From the NCBI RefSeq assembly GCF_016907295.1, contig NZ_JAFBBR010000001.1, forward strand, positions 248,001-312,000: DNA of 64,000 nt. The letters are read 5' to 3'. Made by a program: the position numbers and the translations under genes. The stretch is from Microbacterium dextranolyticum (lineage in GTDB: Bacteria; Actinomycetota; Actinomycetes; Actinomycetales; Microbacteriaceae). This document shows positions 37,901 to 45,146 of the stretch, in pieces. Below the pieces are notes generated by a model. The model saw only the letters and a program-made list of their open reading frames with translations. It was not told where the DNA came from and did no database searches. Every line of letters begins with the position of its first letter. The first letter of the stretch is position 1.

Positions 37901-38643
37901 GTTCCGCCTTCTGCCGCGACCAGCGCCGCGGCGTGCTGTGCTGCTACCGGATCCAGGAACGCCCCACCCCGCGGGACGAGAGCACCCGTCGGGGCGAGGT
38001 GGTACTGCACGGGTTGCCCGGTCGGCAGGTTGAGCTGCTCGAGCTCCGGGTCGGTGAGGTCGTCGATGCATGCGCAGAGTGCGCGGAGCGAGTTCCCGTG
38101 CGCGACGACGAGGACGCTCCGCCCTGACCGCACCATCGGCAGGAGCCGGTCGTGCAAGACGGGGCGGACCCGCTTGATGACGTCCGAGAGTGCCTCGGTG
38201 CGTCGGAGGGCGCCGTCGGGCAGGCCGCGCAGCGCGGAGCTCGACCGCAGTTCCTCCCACAGGTGCAGCGACATCGGTGGCGGTGTGCCGGTACGGGACC
38301 TGCGGAGCCGCACGTACTCGTCGTCACCGAGCATCCGACGGGCGTCGGTCTTCGTCATCCCGGTCAGGGCACCGTAGTTGCGTTCGTTGAGCTGCCACAC
38401 CGCTTCCGTGGGCAGCTGTGTCCCGAGGGCGTCGCAGACCAGTTCGGCGGTGCGGACGGCACGGCGCAATGTGGAGGTGACCACGACGTCCGGCGTGATG
38501 TGGTTCGACCGGAGGAGCTGTCCGGCTGCGGATGCTTGCCGTTCGCCGCGGTGCGTGAGCGGGACGTCGAGGAGCCCGGTGAAGGTGCCGGCTTCGTTCG
38601 CGGTGCTCTCCCCATGCCGCAGGAGCGTCAGCATGCCCGTCAC
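37897..38643 (-). CDS. gpmA: 2,3-bisphosphoglycerate-dependent phosphoglycerate mutase
   Basis: Interconverts 3- and 2-phosphoglycerate, one step before enolase (248 aa). The phosphohistidine motif is LLRHGESTANEAGTFTGLLDVPLT. The second catalytic His lies in VVAHGNSLRALC, and LNERNYGALTGMTK is typical of GpmA. GTG 38643 overlaps the usp stop (GTGA). An ATG three codons on is an alternative start. Its presence with eno suggests the operon protects lower glycolysis as a unit. Confidence 0.93.
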   Translation of the reverse strand: MTGMLTLLRHGESTANEAGTFTGLLDVPLTHRGERQASAAGQLLRSNHITPDVVVTSTLRRAVRTAELVCDALGTQLPTEAVWQLNERNYGALTGMTKTDARRMLGDDEYVRLRRSRTGTPPPMSLHLWEELRSSSALRGLPDGALRRTEALSDVIKRVRPVLHDRLLPMVRSGRSVLVVAHGNSLRALCACIDDLTDPELEQLNLPTGQPVQYHLAPTGALVPRGGAFLDPVAAQHAAALVAAEGGT

Positions 38644-39146
38644 GGGGCTTCCGACGGGAGGAGGACGGTGGCGCCGACCGGGTCGTGCGGGACGACCAGT
38701 ATCGGCCGGTGCTGCTGATGCGTCAGGTGCGCGGCGACGGACCCGGTGAGCAGTTCCGCTATCCGGCGTCGGCCAGCCTGGGATCCGACGACGATCATCA
38801 CCGCGTCACGTTCCTCAGCCACCGCAGCGAGTGCGTGACTCGGGTCCCCGACGCGGGAGACGAAGTCCACGTCGACCGATCGCGCCGCAGCAAGATCTCT
38901 GATGACCCGCATGTCTTCGTCGGGGAGCTGCTGCGGGTCGCTGTCCGCCGTGTCCGGGTCGATCGGTTCGATGATCTCCGACCCGTCCGCACGCACCCCC
39001 GCTGACAGCAGCGCCGGATCGACGACCACACACACCAGGCGGGCGCTGAAGCGTTCAGCGACGGCAGCCGCGACACCGACGACGTCGTGCCCCTGCCCGG
39101 ACTGCACACCGACCACGACAACACCGGCAGTGCTCGACTCGACCAT
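38640..39146 (-). CDS. Universal stress protein
   Basis: A 168-residue UspA-domain protein and the first gene of the fluoride operon. The ATP-binding signature is in the C-terminal block (VVGSQAGRRRIAELLTGSVAAHL, then RPILVVP). Usp genes are among those reported next to fluoride riboswitches in other bacteria, so the association is known, though the role is not. The ATG has GGGAG nine bases upstream, partly hidden in a leader hairpin. Confidence 0.88.
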   Translation of the reverse strand: MVESSTAGVVVVGVQSGQGHDVVGVAAAVAERFSARLVCVVVDPALLSAGVRADGSEIIEPIDPDTADSDPQQLPDEDMRVIRDLAAARSVDVDFVSRVGDPSHALAAVAEERDAVMIVVGSQAGRRRIAELLTGSVAAHLTHQQHRPILVVPHDPVGATVLLPSEAP

Positions 39147-39300
39147 GACATCTCCCTACCTCAGGCGCACAGAAGCGCAACCAGCTGAGATAGGGACTGT
39201 TGTCGACGAGTGTCGAGGTTGGGTCCGGCAAGCCCCACTGCCGGGTCCGAAGACACCACCAGTATGCACCCACCACCCCATGCCCGCACCGACGATCTTC
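39147..39300 (-). promoter_or_regulatory. Leader and promoter of the fluoride operon with SD-masking hairpin
   Basis: On the minus strand CATACT (plus 39262-39267) is a likely -10. The leader then forms CCGGCA/TGCCGG and TCGAC/GTCGA hairpins. Finally a 12-bp stem pairs 39185-39196 with 39153-39164 (one G-U pair), with GCGC/GCGC inside. The 3' arm CTGAGGTAGGGA contains most of the ribosome site, eight to nine bases before the usp ATG. Such masking implies translational control. I do not see the crcB riboswitch consensus. Confidence 0.5.
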
Positions 39301-39359
39301 CGCACCTCGAGAACCGGTCCGCTTCGTGACGCGGGACGACAGGGAGAGAAGCTTGAAGG

Positions 39360-39384
39360 GCGACACTGAGCGGAGCTGCTCACA
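39360..39384 (-). repeat. Right terminal inverted repeat of the transposon
   Basis: Read on the minus strand it begins TGTGAGCAGCTCCGCTC and ends GTGTCGC. It differs from the left end at two of 25 positions. The next bases, 39385-39392, repeat the CGCTGGGC found just outside the left end. Confidence 0.9.
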
Positions 39385-39411
39385 CGCTGGGCTGCGCTGG
39401 GTCGCAGTGGG

Positions 39412-39854
39412 CATGTCCCGAAAACTGCTGCTTCGGGATGCTCGGAGCGACACTTCCTGGGACATGCCCCGCCGAAAAGGGGACATGGCCTGCCGCAAGT
39501 GGGACATGCTCTGTGATCAGGGCGGGCGAGCCGTCGGGTGGCAGGGGCAGGCCGCGGTCGGTCCATCGGGGTCGCGCATGTCCCGAAAACTGCTGTTCCT
39601 GGGTGCCTGAAGCGACACTTCCTGGGACATGCTCCGCCGAAAAGGGGACATGGCTGGCCGGAAAGGGGACATGCCCCGCTCAGTGGTGGGCAGGCCCCGC
39701 CTTCGTCGGCGAGCGGGCCGGCGGCGGGGCCGGGCGCGGGCAGCCCACCCGGGGCAGCCATGTCCCGATAACTGCTGATTCTGGGTGTTCGGACAGGTAC
39801 TTTTTGGGACATGTCCCGCCGAAAAGGGGACATGCCCTGTAAAAAGGGAACATG
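39412..39854. repeat. Three-module repeat array with GGGACATG boxes at fixed spacing
   Basis: Each module starts with CATGTCCC (39412, 39577, 39759), followed exactly 47 bases later by GGGACATG (39459, 39624, 39806), 21 bases later by a second (39480, 39645, 39827) and 21 bases later by a third (39501, 39666, and a GGGAACATG variant at 39846). Sequences between boxes are partly conserved (AACTGCTG, then ACTTCCTGGGACATG, then CCGCCGAAAAGG). No gene is credible here. The spacing implies phased protein sites or a folded RNA. Confidence 0.85.
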
Positions 39855-39891
39855 GCCTGCGGAGCGCAGCAGCGGTGGCGGTGGGGCGGGG

Positions 39892-40545
39892 TCAGCGGCA
39901 GCTGTCGACGAATGTCTCGTCGGACAGGGCCGTCACCAGATGCTCGGCCGACGGCCAGAACTTCGCGTAGTGGTCGGGGTCGCGGTTGATCTGCACGCGG
40001 TGGGCGATGTCGGTGGGTTCGAGCGTCGACCGCTCGGGTTCGGGCACGTCGGCGATCATGGCCCGGTAGAACAGGGCCGCCGCGGTGGCGGGGTCGAGAC
40101 GCTGCTCGCGGGTACCCCAGCCGTTCTGCTGTTGGAACAGGCCGAGCGAGGTCGTCGCAGTCCCGTCGGGATTGGTGACACCGCTCGTCTCCCAGTCGCC
40201 GTAGTCGAGGTTCCGCAGGCTGGACTCGCCCATCGCGGTCATGACGGCGATGGCCTGGTCGCGAATCGGCAGGCCGTCGGCCCGCCCCACGGCCATGATC
40301 GTGCGGGCATTGTCGAGCTGTGCTGCGTCGTACGCGGTGAAGACCTCGCAGCGAGCGGCGGCAGCGGATGCCTGCGCGAGCGCGATCACGCCGACCACTG
40401 CCGCGACGGCGAGGACCGCGCCGATGGCCAGCGCGACGGCGCGGCGGGCACGGAGCACGCGCCGCCGACGTGCGGACGGCCTACGGCGAGGCGCGCGGCG
40501 ACCGGCCGCGGAAGGCCGTCGGCGTCTCGTGCCCGCTGTGCTCAC
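39892..40545 (-). CDS. Secreted or anchored lysozyme-like (transglycosylase-type) protein
   Basis: A 217-residue protein with an Arg-rich start, one membrane segment at about 36-60 and an extracytoplasmic domain. The pattern AIAVMTAMGESSLRNLDYGD, GLFQQQNGWGT and LFYRAMI is the lysozyme-like domain found in many actinobacterial cell-wall hydrolases and phage tail proteins. The glutamate in MGESS is the likely catalytic residue. Only one domain is present, so cell-wall cleavage is likely but not certain. The start is GTG. Confidence 0.72.
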   Translation of the reverse strand: MSTAGTRRRRPSAAGRRAPRRRPSARRRRVLRARRAVALAIGAVLAVAAVVGVIALAQASAAAARCEVFTAYDAAQLDNARTIMAVGRADGLPIRDQAIAVMTAMGESSLRNLDYGDWETSGVTNPDGTATTSLGLFQQQNGWGTREQRLDPATAAALFYRAMIADVPEPERSTLEPTDIAHRVQINRDPDHYAKFWPSAEHLVTALSDETFVDSCR

Positions 40546-40947
40546 CGCGGCATCCTGTCACGCGCGGCTGGCGATCCGCCCAACGGCCGAGCGCCGCGCA
40601 CGAACGCAGGGTGAGCGCGGGGCGCAGGGGGTACGAACGCAAGGTGAGCGCGGGGCGCAAGGGTAGGGGTGCGCCGGACGGGTGCAGGTGGACAGCGGGC
40701 GCGGAGCACCAACTCAGACGGGAGAGCCCGGGGCGCAGAGGGTACGAACGCAAGGTGAGCGCGGGGCGCAGGGGTGCGAGCCCGAGGGGCGGGTGCAGGG
40801 GACGGATGCAAGGGGCGAGCGCGGAGCACCAGCCCAGATGTGCGAGCGCGGGGCACGAGCCCGGACGGGCGAGCGCGGGGCACCAGTGCGGACGGGCGGG
40901 CGCAGGGGCAAGCGTCGAGCACGAGCGCAAGGTAAGCCTGCACAGGC
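40546..40947. repeat. Non-coding gap with tandem repeats
   Basis: Three copies of an ACGAACGCARGGTGAGCGCG unit of about 31 bases lie at 40600, 40633 and 40744. A perfect-length 27-bp tandem array follows (40815-40841, 40842-40868, 40869-40895), with units beginning GCGAGCGCGG. Long frames on both strands only translate the repeats. I see no gene here. Confidence 0.75.
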
Positions 40948-40979
40948 GTGGGGGCGCCCGTTCGGGCGGGCGCCCCCAC
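40948..40979 (-). terminator. Cellulase gene terminator
   Basis: GTGGGGGCGCCCG (40948-40960) pairs perfectly with 40967-40979 around TTCGGG, seven bases after the cellulase stop. Confidence 0.88.
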
Positions 40980-40986
40980 CGGCGCG

Positions 40987-43900
40987 TCAGCCGGTGATCC
41001 GGTGCCGGCGGCGCAGAATAACTCCGGCGGCGATCAGCAGCGAGGCGAGTGCGCCGAGCACGAGCCACGGCGTCGCGTCGCCGCCCGATCGGGCGAGCGA
41101 GGTCGCGCTGGCGGCGTCGGAGCTCCCGGCACCGGCCGATGTGCCCGAGCCTGTCCCCGCCGAGCCCGTACCCGCGCCCGGGTCGACCGACGGCGCGGTG
41201 ACCGTCGGGGTGAACGTCGAGCTGGCGACCGTGCCGCGGGTGTCCGCGACGCGGTACGTCACGGGCGCGGGGGTGCCCAGGTATCCGGCGTCGGGGGTGA
41301 ACACGATGCGGTCGCCGTCCAGCGTGTAGCGCCCGGCCTGCGGCACGGTGACCGCCGTGGCCGCGGCGCCGTCGGCGCCCACGAGCTGCAGCGTCGAGGC
41401 GACGAGCGGCACGTCCGCGTCACCGGGCTCGTCGTTCGCGAGCGGTGCGACCGAGATCGCCGATCCCGTGGGGCCCGAGGCGGTGTCGGGGTGGGCGATC
41501 GGCGTGACCGCGACGTAGCCGTCGCCGAGGTCGGCGACGAAGGATGCCACCCAGGCCAGCGCCGAGTTCCAGTTCACCGTGATCTCGTTGACCGACCACG
41601 CACCGAGGTCGTCGACGTAGCAGGTCTGGGGTGCGCAGCCCTTCAGCCACGCGCCGGCGACCGGGTCCTGAATCGACGAGTTCGGACCACCCGCGACCGT
41701 CCCCTTCGGCGGGTGCGGCAGCGACGGGTCGAGCGCGTGCGCGTACCAGCGGCTGTGCTGGTTCTGCGAGTACTTCGTGCCGTAGCCGGTGACGTACGAC
41801 TGGGCGAGGGCGTTCCGACCGAACAGGTAGTCGTAGCCCTCGATGACGGCATCCGCGTACCGCGGACGGTGCGTCAGATCGAACGCCGTTCCGATGACGA
41901 CCTGATTGTTCAGGATGCCCGAGTTCGATCCCCAGTCGTAGAGCCCGCCCTTCGGCGCGTACGGCTGGCCGAACGGCTCGGCCTTCTGCGCGGCGACGAG
42001 AGCGTCGGCGGCGGTCACCACCGATGCGCGGATCTGCGCGATGTCGGGAAGAGCCGTGCCGAATCGGGCGAGCTGCATGCGGGCGATCGCGGCGACGTCG
42101 CCCCAGAAGAACCCGCCGCCGGCGAAGACGTCGGACGTGTGGAGCGGGTTCGACTCGACCGCGTCTCGGTAGATGTCGGCCCCGGTCGTCAGGTAGAGCT
42201 CGGCGGCCGCCCAGTAGAACTCGTCGGTGACCTTCGTGTCGTCGTAGGTGCCGCCGCCGGTGCCGTCCTCGGCCGGAGCGTAGAGGTCGGGGTGGGCGAG
42301 CGCCGCCGCGTACGCGGTCTCGGAGGCGGTGAGCAGGCGTGCGGCGAACGCGGCGTCGTACGGGGCGAACAGGCGTGACCCCTGTGCGGCCACGGCGGCG
42401 AGGATCAGCGTCGCCGCCGTGGACGGGCGGTGCAGCAGACGCTCCTGCGGGTCGAGGTGCGGCAGCAGGGGCAGACCCGTCCAGTTGCGGTCGGTGACCT
42501 TGTGCCACGCCATGCCGGCGAGGTCGTCGCCCGCGGGAACCTGCATCTTCAGCATCCACTCGAGCTCCCAGCGGGCCTCATCGAGGATGTCGGGAACACC
42601 GTCGCCGTGCTCGGGAACGGCGAGGGTCCCGTCGGCGAGCGCTGCCGTGGTGCCCGCCGCCTTCGCGCGTTCCCAGGCAGAGAGCACCTGTGCGACCGCG
42701 ATCCCGCCGTTGACGACGTACTTGCCGTGGTCGCCGGCGTCGTACCAGCCGCCCGACACGTCGTGCCGGTCGGTGCACGTCCAGCCGTCCGACCAGGTCT
42801 GCGGCTCGAGGCAGGTCACGTCGACATCGCCCTGGTTCGGTGAGACGCCGATGTGCCCGGCCGGTCGCGCGTAGGCGTCGCCCGCGACGTCGCCGCGGAT
42901 GGGGGTGCCGGAGCGGTTCGTGTAGAAGAACCGCATCGAGTCGGCGCGCAGCGACTGGAAGACGTCGTCCGAGATGGCGAACGGGTAGCTGTCGGAGCCG
43001 CCCGCGGACAGGACGTAGCCGCTGCCGTCGGCGACGACGTCGCTGAAGTCGATCACGTGCACGTTCTCGCCCGCGCTGGGGTCGACACCGGCGGGCTGCG
43101 TGTCACCGGAGGCGACGGTGTCGCCGGCCGCGTTGCGCAGCGACCAGGGGAGCGGGGTCGTCGCGTCGGTGACGAGAGTCGCCCGCTTGGGGCCGTGGGT
43201 GAGGTAGCCGACCTGGTTGACCTTCACGGCGGGCCCGGCGTCGGCGTGGTAGGTGTACTTCGTGCCGGTGAGGGTGACGTCGTCGAAGCAGACGACCGTG
43301 CCCACGGGCATCCCGCCGATGCGGAACTGCACCTGTCCGAGGTGGAACGTCGACGCTGCGGTGGTCGTGAACGTGAAGGCGAAGGATGCCGGTGCGGAGC
43401 TCAGTTCGAACGAGCGCTGCAGCCACGCGACCTGGTCGGGGCCGGAGTAGGTGCCGACCTGCGTCGACGCCGTTACGGGGCTGGAGTCGCCGGGGGTCAC
43501 CGCGGAGGCCGTGAAGGCGAGCCGGAAGGCCGTGTCGCCGGGCATCGGGATGTCGTTGTGGCCCACGAGCAGGTCCCAGACGTTCGCGGTCGATCCGCCG
43601 ATCGTCGCGCACATCCGCTGGTCGGGGTTCGAGAGGCTCACCTGCCCGCTCGTCCACCACGGCGCGGTGCCGTCGGCGAAGGTCGGGTTCGGCAGCAGCT
43701 GGTCGGTGCCGACGGCGGGCTCGGTCGGACCGACCGGACCCCCGGAGTCGCCCACGCGTGTGAGTGAGACGTCGTCGAGCCAGAACGAACCGGCCGTGTT
43801 GCCGCCGAGGCGGAACTGCACCGTCGAGGTCGTGCCGTGCCCGAAGTCCTCGGCCGTGAGCGTCGTGGTCACCTGCTGCCACTCGGCGCCGAGAGTGGTC

Positions 43901-44286
43901 GACACACTCGCGAACGTGCGATAGGCCGCGTCGGGCTCGCTCGGAGCGATCTGCGTCACCAGGGCGACATCGGCGCGGTCGGCCTTCACACGTGCCGAGA
44001 ACGTGTACTGCTGGCCGGCGACGAGCTCGAGCCCGTCCTGTGCGACCATCGCGTCCCAGGGGTTCGTCGTCGTGGGGAACGCGGCGCGCAGCGCGCCGTC
44101 GGCAGGAGCGATGGTCGTTCCGGAGGTCGCCCACCACGGGTCGGTGCCGGTGGCGAAGCCGCCGTTGGCGATCAGGTCGGACGAACCGGCCGCGAGAGCC
44201 GGCGGCGCGGTCAGGACGGATGCCGCAGTGAGGGCGGCCACCACCGCCACCAGCAGTCGGCGTGGGCGTCGTCGGGGTGCGGACAT
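40987..44286 (-). CDS. Secreted, wall-anchored GH9 endoglucanase (cellulase)
   Basis: A 1099-residue exported cellulase. Order: signal peptide ending ALA (about 1-33); two CBM4/9-like modules (SDLIANGGFATGTDPWW and LLPNPTFADGTAPWW); the CelD_N Ig-like domain (KVNQVGYLTHGPKRATLV); the GH9 catalytic domain, with nucleophile/base aspartates in GGWYDAGDHGKYV, the HSRWYAH block and the acid Glu in WSVNEITVNWNSAL; a Big-type domain; a Gly/Ser/Thr linker; and LARSGG, a membrane helix and RRRHR, a degenerate sortase-like anchor. The start ATG has AAGGAG upstream. Two CebR-type operators precede it. Confidence 0.93.
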   Translation of the reverse strand: MSAPRRRPRRLLVAVVAALTAASVLTAPPALAAGSSDLIANGGFATGTDPWWATSGTTIAPADGALRAAFPTTTNPWDAMVAQDGLELVAGQQYTFSARVKADRADVALVTQIAPSEPDAAYRTFASVSTTLGAEWQQVTTTLTAEDFGHGTTSTVQFRLGGNTAGSFWLDDVSLTRVGDSGGPVGPTEPAVGTDQLLPNPTFADGTAPWWTSGQVSLSNPDQRMCATIGGSTANVWDLLVGHNDIPMPGDTAFRLAFTASAVTPGDSSPVTASTQVGTYSGPDQVAWLQRSFELSSAPASFAFTFTTTAASTFHLGQVQFRIGGMPVGTVVCFDDVTLTGTKYTYHADAGPAVKVNQVGYLTHGPKRATLVTDATTPLPWSLRNAAGDTVASGDTQPAGVDPSAGENVHVIDFSDVVADGSGYVLSAGGSDSYPFAISDDVFQSLRADSMRFFYTNRSGTPIRGDVAGDAYARPAGHIGVSPNQGDVDVTCLEPQTWSDGWTCTDRHDVSGGWYDAGDHGKYVVNGGIAVAQVLSAWERAKAAGTTAALADGTLAVPEHGDGVPDILDEARWELEWMLKMQVPAGDDLAGMAWHKVTDRNWTGLPLLPHLDPQERLLHRPSTAATLILAAVAAQGSRLFAPYDAAFAARLLTASETAYAAALAHPDLYAPAEDGTGGGTYDDTKVTDEFYWAAAELYLTTGADIYRDAVESNPLHTSDVFAGGGFFWGDVAAIARMQLARFGTALPDIAQIRASVVTAADALVAAQKAEPFGQPYAPKGGLYDWGSNSGILNNQVVIGTAFDLTHRPRYADAVIEGYDYLFGRNALAQSYVTGYGTKYSQNQHSRWYAHALDPSLPHPPKGTVAGGPNSSIQDPVAGAWLKGCAPQTCYVDDLGAWSVNEITVNWNSALAWVASFVADLGDGYVAVTPIAHPDTASGPTGSAISVAPLANDEPGDADVPLVASTLQLVGADGAAATAVTVPQAGRYTLDGDRIVFTPDAGYLGTPAPVTYRVADTRGTVASSTFTPTVTAPSVDPGAGTGSAGTGSGTSAGAGSSDAASATSLARSGGDATPWLVLGALASLLIAAGVILRRRHRITG

Positions 44287-44344
44287 GCAAGCTCCTTCGC
44301 TTGAGGTGACCGGGAGGGGGGATCCGTTCTCACCGTGAATGGTG

Positions 44345-44371
44345 TGGGAGCGCTCCCAGGGAGCGCTCCCA
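44345..44371 (-). promoter_or_regulatory. Two overlapping CebR-type operators
   Basis: TGGGAGCGCTCCCA (44345-44358) is a perfect palindrome identical to the CebR consensus known from Streptomyces. AGGGAGCGCTCCCA (44358-44371) abuts it, sharing one base. They lie 59-85 bases before the cellulase start. Cellobiose or cello-oligosaccharides would release a LacI-family repressor, which is not encoded in this window. Confidence 0.85.
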
Positions 44372-44423
44372 CGAACGTAGCAGATCGGTCGCCGACATGG
44401 CATCCGATCTTCGTCGTGAATCG

Positions 44424-45092
44424 TCAGGCGACGCGGCCCGCCTCGAGTGTCACCACGCGATCGGCCGCCGCGATCACCGCAGAGTCGTGCGAAACGCAGA
44501 GCACCGCGGTGCCGGCGGCGGCCTCGTCGCGCAGAACCGCGCGGATCCGGTCGCCGCTGTCGCGGTCGAGGCCCGTCGTCGGTTCGTCGAGCAGCAGCAG
44601 GTCGGCTCGTCGAGCCAGGGCCTGCGCCAGCAGCGCCCGCTGGCGCTGACCGCCCGACAGAGTCGCAAAGGGGCGCCCGGCGAGGGGGGCGAGTCGCATC
44701 CGCTCGAGGGCTGACGAGACGGCGTCGCGCGACGCGGCGTCGGAGCGCCGCCAGGCGCCCAGGCGCCCCCACGTGCCGATGGCGACGACGTCGCGAACGG
44801 TGACCGGAAGGCGATCGGGAAGTGTGCTGCGCTGCGGGACGAAAGCGACTGTGCGCGCCGCGGACTGTCGGATGCCGGACGTGGGCTCGCGTGTGCCGGC
44901 CGCCACCTCGAGGAGCGTCGACTTGCCCGCGCCGTTCGGACCGACGAGCACGGTGAGCTCGCCGAACGCGAGGTCGAGGTCGACGCTGTCGAGGGCGGGC
45001 GCGCCGTCGAAGCGGACGCCGATTCCGGCCAATCGGACGGCGGTGGCGATGCGCGCGGCAGACGCGGGGTCAGAGGGCGCGGCGGGAGGCAT
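44424..45092 (-). CDS. aztA: Zinc ABC transporter ATP-binding protein AztA
   Basis: A 222-residue ATPase with Walker A GPNGAGKST, signature TLSGGQRQR, Walker B LLLLDEPTTGLD and the switch in CVSHDS. It diverges from aztB across 54 bases that contain a Zur-type box. TATACT ends six bases before its ATG, which suggests a leaderless transcript. The actinobacterial-type Azt system keeps its ATPase apart from its permease here. Confidence 0.88.
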   Translation of the reverse strand: MPPAAPSDPASAARIATAVRLAGIGVRFDGAPALDSVDLDLAFGELTVLVGPNGAGKSTLLEVAAGTREPTSGIRQSAARTVAFVPQRSTLPDRLPVTVRDVVAIGTWGRLGAWRRSDAASRDAVSSALERMRLAPLAGRPFATLSGGQRQRALLAQALARRADLLLLDEPTTGLDRDSGDRIRAVLRDEAAAGTAVLCVSHDSAVIAAADRVVTLEAGRVA

Positions 45093-45098
45093 CCGTTC

Positions 45099-45138
45099 AG
45101 TATACGAGTTTGAGAATCGTTCTCATTAACAGTACGGT
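45099..45138. promoter_or_regulatory. Shared Zur box between aztA and aztB
   Basis: TGAGAA-TCG-TTCTCA (45111-45125) has the same 6-3-6 form as the box before znuA. On the plus strand TTGAGA (45110-45115), 17 bases, TACGGT (45133-45138) forms the aztB promoter. On the minus strand TATACT (45104-45099) is the aztA -10. One bound repressor would shut both. Confidence 0.8.
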
Positions 45139-45146
45139 CGAACCCC

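Larger units (their letters stand above)
29296..39384. mobile_element. 10.1-kb TniAB-type transposon carrying a fluoride-resistance operon
   Basis: The element is bounded by 25-bp terminal inverted repeats (29296-29320 and 39360-39384, 23 of 25 identical). It is flanked by the 8-bp direct repeat CGCTGGGC (29288-29295 and 39385-39392), a probable target duplication. It encodes a TniB-like ATPase, a TniA-like DDE transposase and a serine resolvase at the left. Cargo is a UDG-like protein, a TDT transporter, a LysR regulator and the operon usp-gpm-crcB-crcB-ppa-eno. No TniQ gene is present. The host heptamer GGATGCC is several-fold rarer here than in the flanks, which fits recent acquisition. 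Confidence 0.9.

Noticed and set aside
35019..39384. crcB-type fluoride riboswitch
   Set aside because: I looked on the minus strand before usp, crcB, ppa and eno for the GGCGATG...TGATGNCTCCTAC-like core and did not find it. A TCTCCCTACC string near 39151 is on the wrong strand. An Infernal RF01734 scan would be decisive.
29279..39401. 16-bp shared sequence near both transposon ends as the target duplication
   Set aside because: GCTGGGCTGCGCTGGG at 29279 and 39386 lies one base off each end and is itself a 5-bp repeat. The 8-bp CGCTGGGC directly abuts both ends and is the better candidate.
39412..39854. CRISPR array
   Set aside because: Repeats are 8 bp, occur in both orientations, and the intervening sequences are themselves conserved. 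No cas genes are present.
40542..40979. Reverse-strand proline/arginine repeat protein
   Set aside because: The frame is produced by 27-bp tandem repeats in non-coding sequence. It has no initiation signal and no homologue that I recognise.
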